NCBI GenBank assembly: GCA_018402365.1
Contig: JAGYJD010000003.1
Coordinates: 33,865-97,864, forward strand
Origin: Candidatus Nanopelagicales bacterium
Lineage (GTDB): Bacteria > Actinomycetota > Actinomycetes > S36-B12 > UBA5976
DNA: 64,000 bases
Direction of reading: 5' to 3'
Shown: in pieces, positions 58,479-64,000 of the stretch
Layout of the letters: each line of letters starts with the position of its first letter
How positions within the stretch are numbered: position 1 is the stretch's first letter
The notes under the pieces: generated by a model
Told to the model about the DNA's origin: nothing
Seen by the model: the letters and a program-made list of their open reading frames with translations, nothing else
Databases searched by the model: none
Program-made: the position numbers and the translations under genes

Positions 58479-59540
58479 TTAACCGACACAAACAATTTCA
58501 TGCGAACCCTTGGTTAATATCCTTAGTCCACTGGCCTCGAGAATACAAGTATCTTCAATTCTTACTCCCCCTTGTCCGGGCAAGTAAATACCTGGTTCGA
58601 TAGTGAAGCAGAAATTCTCTTCTATTTTAGTGTGGTTTGACTTTGACAATATTGGTGCCTCATGCACCTCGAGACCTACTCCATGTCCAGTGCCATGTAT
58701 GAAATATTCACCAAAACCAGCCGCACTAATAACATCTCGCGCTAAAGCATCCACCTCGCCGGCAGTTTGTCCAACTAAGCTTTCGGTAACTGCTTTTTTG
58801 TGTGCCTGCATTACTACTTCATAAATCTCAACTTGCCAACTTTGAGTCTTTCCAATAAAAACTGTTCGCGTCATGTCTGAGTGATAGCCATTTAGCTTTA
58901 CTCCACAGTCAATTGTGACTGCGTCACCAATTTTTAAAAGCCGCGTTGATGGTTCATGATGTGGGCTGGCTGAATTTTCACCACTTGCCACAATGCTGGT
59001 AAAAGCTAAATCATCCGCTCCCCGCTCTAAGGCATTTTGCCAGAATTTTTTGGCTATTTGACGCTCTGACATATTGGGCCTTAAGTCGTTAATTAAATAC
59101 CATAAGGATTGGCTTGTAATTTCACACGCTTTTTTAATATGCGCGATTTCATCAAGATCTTTAATAATTCTTAAATCTGTTAGTAAATTTTTTGTTAGTT
59201 TAACATTTACCTCTGGCAGGATTTCTTTTAGTTGCTGGGCTTTTGCGGCGCTGATTAAATCGCCATCAATCAATATCTCTTTTGACTTTGCAAGCGTATC
59301 TTTAAGCAGTTTATTAAGGTCAGCAGTAATTGAGACATTTAAACCTTGATCTAATTTTTTAACCCGTTCTCGATACCTAGCGTCTGTGAACAAAAAATCA
59401 TTTTGGGAATCTGGTGCAATTAATAGGGTTCCGTTAGAACCTGAGAAATTTGTTAAGTAATAGATACTCTCTTGATCAATAAAAAGTGCCCAAGCGCCAG
59501 CAAGTTTTTCTCTTAACCTTTCTCGTCTAGCGCTTGACAT
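58479..59540 (-). CDS. pepQ: M24 family Xaa-Pro aminopeptidase
   Basis: Dinuclear-metal exopeptidase that removes N-terminal residues before proline. The 353-residue protein has an N-terminal creatinase-like domain and a pita-bread domain with metal ligands DCGVKLNGYHSDMTRT (Asp pair), HGTGHGVGLEVHE (His), and EPGIYLPGQGGVRIEDT (two Glu). It lies between aroQ (14-nt overlap) and efp. Distinction between proline iminopeptidase-like aminopeptidase P and dipeptidase cannot be made from sequence alone. Confidence 0.9.
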   Translation of the reverse strand: MSSARRERLREKLAGAWALFIDQESIYYLTNFSGSNGTLLIAPDSQNDFLFTDARYRERVKKLDQGLNVSITADLNKLLKDTLAKSKEILIDGDLISAAKAQQLKEILPEVNVKLTKNLLTDLRIIKDLDEIAHIKKACEITSQSLWYLINDLRPNMSERQIAKKFWQNALERGADDLAFTSIVASGENSASPHHEPSTRLLKIGDAVTIDCGVKLNGYHSDMTRTVFIGKTQSWQVEIYEVVMQAHKKAVTESLVGQTAGEVDALARDVISAAGFGEYFIHGTGHGVGLEVHEAPILSKSNHTKIEENFCFTIEPGIYLPGQGGVRIEDTCILEASGLRILTKGSHEIVCVG

Positions 59541-59970
59541 TGTTTAAATATTCTCGCATCGCTGAAATCGCTAACAAGTAACTATTTAAACCAAATCCAG
59601 CCACAACTCCTATTGAAACCGGCGCGGTGACTGAGTGTTGACGAAATTCTTCTCTTGCTGCTGGATTAGATAAATGCACTTCTATAAAAGGAGCAGTCAA
59701 TTGTGCCGCGGCATCGCGTACTGCGTAACTGTAATGAGTAAAGGCGGCTGGATTCATTATCACCGGAGCTGCAGCATCAGCAGCTTCGTGTAACCATTTG
59801 ATCAAAGTCGCTTCATCATCAGTCTGCTTAAACTCCGCATCAAAACCAAACTTTTCAGCTTCAACTTTGCAAGCTTGTTCTAATTCTGCAAAAGTCATTG
59901 CACCATAAATCTCGGGTTGGCGGGTTCCTAACCGGCCGAGATTGGGACCATTCAATATATAAAGTTTCAT
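59527..59970 (-). CDS. aroQ: 3-dehydroquinate dehydratase, type II
   Basis: Third step of the shikimate pathway. The 147-residue protein starts MKLYILNGPNLGRLGTRQPEIYG with the catalytic Tyr and flexible-loop Arg, continues NPAAFTHYSYAVRDA and IEVHLSNPAAREEFR with the catalytic His. It overlaps aroB by one base and pepQ by 14. Confidence 0.95.
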   Translation of the reverse strand: MKLYILNGPNLGRLGTRQPEIYGAMTFAELEQACKVEAEKFGFDAEFKQTDDEATLIKWLHEAADAAAPVIMNPAAFTHYSYAVRDAAAQLTAPFIEVHLSNPAAREEFRQHSVTAPVSIGVVAGFGLNSYLLAISAMREYLNNVKR

Positions 59971-61058
59971 TAGTTACTCACCTTTTGCCAAGCCTGTTGC
60001 AGAACTTCCTTACTGGGTGCCTCAAGTCTAGTTGGGCTTGCCAAATCATCTAGCACAACAAAGCGCAGCGTGGTTCCTCGTGTTTTCTTATCGATTGCCA
60101 TAACTGAAAGAACATCTTCTAATGTTCTACCCTCATATTTAGTAGGTAAATTGAGTTTTGCAATTAATTCATGGTGCTTTGCAACCCCAGGCGCTGGTAA
60201 AAGTCCAGCTGCCTGCGACAGTTCCGCTGCAAAAATCATTCCTACCGCAACTGCGTCCCCGTGGCGCCAAGTGAAATTTTCTAATTTCTCAATAGCATGC
60301 GCCAAGGTGTGACCATAATTAAGAATTTCGCGGCCTAATTTTGAATCACTACTCTCTTTAAAATCCTCACCAACCACGTGAGCTTTTGTCTTTACCGCTT
60401 TTACAATTAAATTCTGCAAAAGCGTGAAGTCAATTTCATTATTAATATCAAACTCATTTTCAAATATCTCTAGAATTGAAGTATCCCAAATAAAACCACA
60501 TTTAATTACCTCTGCTAAACCCGCCGCGAGGTCAGGCCTTGGCAGTGAATGCAAAAAATCTAAATCGCAAATCACAGTCTTAGGAGATGAAAAAACGCCA
60601 ACTAGATTTTTGCCAGCCAAAGTGTTAATGCCAGTTTTTCCACCAACTGCGGCATCAACCATTGCCAATAATGAGGTCGGAACCAAAATCGAATCTATGC
60701 CCCGAAGCCAAGTAGCAGCTATAAACCCAGCTAAATCGGTTGTGGCGCCGCCGCCAAAACCAATTATCAAATCGCTTCGTGTGAAATTATTTTGTCCTAA
60801 TTGGTCCCAGCAAGCAATCGCGGTTTGATAAGTTTTACTGCTTTCGGCGTTGGGTACTTCTATCTTTAAAATCTCATAATCACAATCATCAAGTATTTTA
60901 AATAAACCGATAGCCAATCCGCTCAAGTCTTTTGGATAAATTACCGCGATTCTTTGCACGGATTTATCGATGTGTGAAACTAATTCCGACAGATTGGACT
61001 TTCCAATCAAAACCTCATAGTCTCGATCAGCTTTCACTTTTACGCTCACGCTACTCAT
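59970..61058 (-). CDS. aroB: 3-dehydroquinate synthase
   Basis: NAD- and metal-dependent enzyme of the shikimate pathway, 362 residues. GFGGGATTDLAGFIAATWLRGI binds NAD, PTSLLAMVDAAVGGKTGIN holds active-site residues, and LNYGHTLAHAIE and WRHGDAVAVGM carry the zinc ligands. It overlaps aroK at the 5' end by eight bases and touches aroQ. Confidence 0.95.
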   Translation of the reverse strand: MSSVSVKVKADRDYEVLIGKSNLSELVSHIDKSVQRIAVIYPKDLSGLAIGLFKILDDCDYEILKIEVPNAESSKTYQTAIACWDQLGQNNFTRSDLIIGFGGGATTDLAGFIAATWLRGIDSILVPTSLLAMVDAAVGGKTGINTLAGKNLVGVFSSPKTVICDLDFLHSLPRPDLAAGLAEVIKCGFIWDTSILEIFENEFDINNEIDFTLLQNLIVKAVKTKAHVVGEDFKESSDSKLGREILNYGHTLAHAIEKLENFTWRHGDAVAVGMIFAAELSQAAGLLPAPGVAKHHELIAKLNLPTKYEGRTLEDVLSVMAIDKKTRGTTLRFVVLDDLASPTRLEAPSKEVLQQAWQKVSN

Positions 61059-61557
61059 TACTCAACCACTCTAAAGCTAAATTTAAAACTTCAGCGGTTG
61101 ATTTCTCTGAGGTGTCTATCGAAAAAGTGGCAACTTCTTGGTAAAGCGGAGTTCGTTCTTCTAATAACTTGACTAAAGTGGCACGCACATTCCCTACTAA
61201 AACAGGTCTGGCCTGAGCCAAACCGACTCTGGCTGCTGCAGATTTTTGCGACACTTCTAGCCACAGAGTTGGCACAGACTTTAAAAGAGTTCGAGTTTGC
61301 GGATTGAGTACTGCCCCACCACCAAGTGAAACTACTCCGGTCGAATTTTTAATAGTGTTAGCAACTACTTCTTGTTCTAGCAAGCGAAATGCTGCTTCAC
61401 CATCATCTATAAAAATTTGCGAAATAGTTTTTTTAGCTATCTCTTCTACTACTTGATCAGTGTCAGTGAAAGCCACCTTTAATTTTTCGGCTATTAATTC
61501 ACCGATTGTGGATTTTCCGCTGCCAGGTGCGCCCACCAGAACCACAGTTGGTGCCAT
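61051..61557 (-). CDS. aroK: Shikimate kinase
   Basis: ATP-dependent kinase of 168 residues. The P-loop VGAPGSGKSTIGELIAEKL, FTDTDQVVEE (shikimate-binding Asp), EAAFRLLEQEVV (Arg) and VVSLGGGAVLN are all present; ARPVLVG is the lid region. It lies two bases after aroC and overlaps aroB. Confidence 0.95.
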   Translation of the reverse strand: MAPTVVLVGAPGSGKSTIGELIAEKLKVAFTDTDQVVEEIAKKTISQIFIDDGEAAFRLLEQEVVANTIKNSTGVVSLGGGAVLNPQTRTLLKSVPTLWLEVSQKSAAARVGLAQARPVLVGNVRATLVKLLEERTPLYQEVATFSIDTSEKSTAEVLNLALEWLSNE

Positions 61558-61559
61558 AT

Positions 61560-62738
61560 TTATTTAATCTTCAAGTTAGCCAAGTAATTTTCTAAATTGC
61601 GCCTAGTCTCATCAATGCTGTCTCCGCCGAATTTTTCAAGCATGGCGTCAAATAGAACTAAAGCCACCATCGCTTCAGCCACCACTCCCGCTGCTGGAAC
61701 CGCACAAACGTCTGAGCGTTGATTGTGTGCTTTGGTTGCTTCACCACTGTTAACGTCTACAGTTTGTAAAGCCTTAGGTACAGTCGATATTGGTTTCATA
61801 GCAGCACGTACTCGTAAAACTTCGCCTGTAGTCATTCCACCTTCGGTGCCGCCACTGCGAAAAGTATTTCTTTTGATTTTGCCATCGTTTAAAAAAATCT
61901 CATCGTGCGCTTCAGATCCCCGCTTACCCGAGGCATCAAACCCATCGCCTACTGCCACACCTTTAATAGCTTGAATGCCCATCAAAGCCGCCGCTAATTT
62001 GGCATCAATCCTACGATCATGATGGACGTGAGAGCCTAAACCTGGAGGTAAGTTATAAACCACTACCTCTACCACGCCACCTAAAGTGTCACCATCTTTA
62101 TGGGCTTTCGAAACTTCTTCTTGCATCGCTTCACTAGTTTTTTGATCTATACAACGTGCAGGATCATCGTCGATTGCATTAAGTTGATCATGCTCTGGAA
62201 TTATGCCTTCTGGTAGTTTGACTGTTCCGATTTGCACGACATGGCTGAGCACCTTTACGCCACCCACTTGTTCTAAAAACTTTTTAGCAATCACTCCAAC
62301 TGCAACTCGCGCCGCAGTTTCACGAGCACTAGCTCGCTCTAAAACTGGTCGAGCTTCTTCAAAGTTGTACTTTTGCATTCCAACTAAATCTGCATGTCCT
62401 GGTCTGGGCTTTGTGAGTGGGGCATTTCTCGCTAGTTCTGCTAAAACTTCAGCAGAAACGGCATCTGCACTCATCACCTCTTGCCACTTGGGCCATTCAG
62501 TGTTTCCAATTCGAAGTGAAATTGGCGATCCCAAAGTTAATTCGTGACGTACTCCGCCCAAAATATCTAATTCATCTTGCTCAAACTTCATCCGAGCCCC
62601 GCGTCCCACCCCTAAGCGACGGCGTGCCAAATCATTTCTTATTTCGTCACGAGAAATCCTGATACCACTAGGGGCACCTTCTAAAATGGCAGTTAATGCT
62701 TCTCCATGCGATTCACCTGCGGTCAGCCATCTAATCAT
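61560..62738 (-). CDS. aroC: Chorismate synthase
   Basis: FMN-dependent last step to chorismate, 392 residues. [26 protein letters not shown] at the N-terminus, [25 protein letters not shown] and KRSEAHDEI-like and [14 protein letters not shown] segments are the family signatures. It is followed two bases later by aroK. Confidence 0.95.
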   Translation of the reverse strand: MIRWLTAGESHGEALTAILEGAPSGIRISRDEIRNDLARRRLGVGRGARMKFEQDELDILGGVRHELTLGSPISLRIGNTEWPKWQEVMSADAVSAEVLAELARNAPLTKPRPGHADLVGMQKYNFEEARPVLERASARETAARVAVGVIAKKFLEQVGGVKVLSHVVQIGTVKLPEGIIPEHDQLNAIDDDPARCIDQKTSEAMQEEVSKAHKDGDTLGGVVEVVVYNLPPGLGSHVHHDRRIDAKLAAALMGIQAIKGVAVGDGFDASGKRGSEAHDEIFLNDGKIKRNTFRSGGTEGGMTTGEVLRVRAAMKPISTVPKALQTVDVNSGEATKAHNQRSDVCAVPAAGVVAEAMVALVLFDAMLEKFGGDSIDETRRNLENYLANLKIK

Positions 62739-62768
62739 GGGCTTATTCTTGCATTAGACAAGATTTAC

Positions 62769-63230
62769 TTAAGCAAGCACCAAATTCCACAACCAAACCC
62801 CACAAAAGCCTGAAGTTAGATATGGACCGAAGGCAATTTGCTGTTTTAGTGACCTACTTTTACCGAGCAATAGCAAAAGCGCCACTACGCCTGCTATTTG
62901 AAATGCCAAAAGCAGCGACCAAATCCCTAAAACTGGATCTTGATATGCCAATCCCACCGAAAGCCCTGGGGCAAATTTAATGTCGCCACCACCCAATGCT
63001 CCTTTACTTAGTAAAGCTAAAAGATACATCGCTAAAAAAACTATCAACCCAATCAGCCAAGCGTTAAAAAATTTATTCCAACTTCCATCTCTCAGTGCGG
63101 CGATCAAAGTACCTACTAAGACCAATCCCAAAAGAGCAACGTTTGATTTGTTTGAAATTGTATGAGTTTTAAGGTCTATAAATGAAATATAGATAGCTAT
63201 CACTGCCATTACTGGCAGTAGTAAGTGCAT
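62769..63230 (-). CDS. A24-type prepilin peptidase, short form
   Basis: Membrane aspartyl protease of 153 residues with about five helices. SFIDLKTHTISNKSN carries the first conserved Asp and LGGGDIKFAP the second (GGGD), the two catalytic residues of type IV prepilin peptidases. The N-terminal methyltransferase domain of the larger PilD/GspO enzymes is absent. It is coupled to aroE (shared base at 63230) and precedes aroC. It may process pilin-like Flp/Tad proteins, but no pilin gene is in the window. Confidence 0.88.
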   Translation of the reverse strand: MHLLLPVMAVIAIYISFIDLKTHTISNKSNVALLGLVLVGTLIAALRDGSWNKFFNAWLIGLIVFLAMYLLALLSKGALGGGDIKFAPGLSVGLAYQDPVLGIWSLLLAFQIAGVVALLLLLGKSRSLKQQIAFGPYLTSGFCGVWLWNLVLA

Positions 63231-64000
63231 TAATTATTTAAAGCAGCTCGCATGACTTTTATCGGCGCTTTTCGCTTTGTGAATATTTCAAATTGCTTTA
63301 CCCCTTGATACAAAAGCATTTCTAGACCACTTACAACTCTTCCGCTTCTTAACAGCCATTCTCTAGCCAAGGGACTGGGCCAAGGGTGATAGCTCGCATC
63401 TAACAAAACTTTTGGTTTAAAGGGAATCAACAAAGCGTATTCGTCCATTACCCCTTTTGGCACTGTGCTAATTACTAATTCTGTATCCATAGTTTTCACC
63501 AATTCATTCCATCGATATGTGTTAACTTGGACGCCAATTCTTTGAGCTAAGTTCCCTATTTCAATTAATCCCTCGGGTGACCTACCCACGATTGATATTT
63601 CGTTGATTCTTAATGCTTTCACTGCAGCTAGCGCACTGCGGGCAGTGGCCCCGGTGCCAATGATGGTGGCAGACTTAAATTTCTTTTTTGTATTTTGCCA
63701 AATGGCGTCTCTAATTCCAATTACGTCAGTATTACCTGCCACTATCTCGTTACTTGAAATTAGCAAGGTGTTTGCGCTATTGAGAATATTGGCTAATGGA
63801 GTTACAGAATCTGCAACCAAAATTGCTTCTTCTTTAAGTGGCATTGTGACTGAAAGTCCTTGAAAATTATTACGATTGAGATTAATAAAGTTAGCTAATC
63901 CACCAGCTACCACCTCTTGTCGAAGGTATTGCCAGTCGATCTTCAACTCTTGGTAGGCGGCATTGTGCATTTGTGGTGAAGCAGAGTGAGTAACCGGGTT
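63230..64000 (-). CDS. aroE: Shikimate dehydrogenase AroE (partial, N-terminus beyond right edge)
   Basis: NADPH-dependent reduction of 3-dehydroshikimate. The frame runs off the right edge: before the first visible Met it reads NPVTHSASPQMHNAAY, the N-terminal shikimate-binding motif, so only about ten residues are missing. Later VTMPLKEEAI (catalytic Lys), GNTDVIGIRDA, and GTGATARSALAAVKAL (NADP site). It ends with VSGLEMLLYQGVKQFEIFTKRKAP. It is the first visible gene of the aro operon here. Confidence 0.93.
   Translation of the reverse strand, partial: NPVTHSASPQMHNAAYQELKIDWQYLRQEVVAGGLANFINLNRNNFQGLSVTMPLKEEAILVADSVTPLANILNSANTLLISSNEIVAGNTDVIGIRDAIWQNTKKKFKSATIIGTGATARSALAAVKALRINEISIVGRSPEGLIEIGNLAQRIGVQVNTYRWNELVKTMDTELVISTVPKGVMDEYALLIPFKPKVLLDASYHPWPSPLAREWLLRSGRVVSGLEMLLYQGVKQFEIFTKRKAPIKVMRAALNN

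Overview
The window is a compact, gene-dense piece of an actinobacterial chromosome of low GC content (roughly 40 percent, judged by eye). Markers of Actinobacteria are a full Pup-proteasome cluster, the mycothiol ligase MshC with its usual DUF3090/SCO1664-type neighbours, RbpA, WhiA, an ANTAR regulator and an InhA/FabG pair. Low GC plus extreme compaction, with many 1-4 nt overlaps, suggests a streamlined planktonic lineage such as the freshwater acI group (Nanopelagicales). That placement is inference; no rRNA gene is present.

Layout. 1-7135 (minus): pafA (cut by the left edge), prcA, prcB, pup, dop, mpa/arc, trmI and a HAD phosphatase. 7202-13560: a plus-strand PAC2 gene, then a minus-strand operon uppP - histidine phosphatase - DUF3090 - SCO1664 family - mshC - pgi. 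Nearly all of this block is peppered with small indels, so only fragments read as open frames. 13632-16015: aldo/keto-reductase-like protein, DUF5703, M20 peptidase, then tRNA-Leu(GAG). 16255-21311: potassium channel with RCK domains, VKOR, NUDIX-like, FeS photolyase, ABC ATPase. 21343-27160: conserved unknown, serB, fabI, fabG, DUF3099, SURF1, ABC exporter. 27169-33572: suf operon sufR-B-D-Rieske-C-S-U-T. 33627-38270: ctaA, ctaB, tkt, rbpA, secG. 38270-43228: tpiA, pgk, gap, whiA, rapZ. 43252-50919: uvrC, uvrA, terC, uvrB. 50919-55671: coaE, rpsA, polA. 55689-57525: thioesterase, upp, ANTAR regulator, tRNA-Leu(CAA). 57529-64000: nusB, efp, pepQ, aroQ, aroB, aroK, aroC, prepilin peptidase and aroE (cut by the right edge).

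The genes are mostly housekeeping: protein turnover by pupylation, Fe-S assembly, heme A and cytochrome oxidase maturation, lower glycolysis, nucleotide excision repair, and the shikimate pathway. I found no CRISPR array, transposase, phage gene or toxin-antitoxin pair, and no convincing undescribed system.

The strongest anomaly is technical: interrupted genes, several of them essential, keep their conserved motifs but carry single-base gains or losses, mostly in homopolymers. They cluster at 7.5-13.1 kb and at a few later spots (20.7, 25.8, 32.35, 35.9-36.1, 38.0-38.7 and 44.1 kb). I read this as uncorrected sequencing error rather than gene decay. The most interesting biological points are a Leu(CAA) tRNA without a long variable arm, interlocked convergent stop codons, a Pup that already ends in Glu, and gene losses in otherwise conserved neighbourhoods (yvcK; the tal/zwf/opcA/pgl block).
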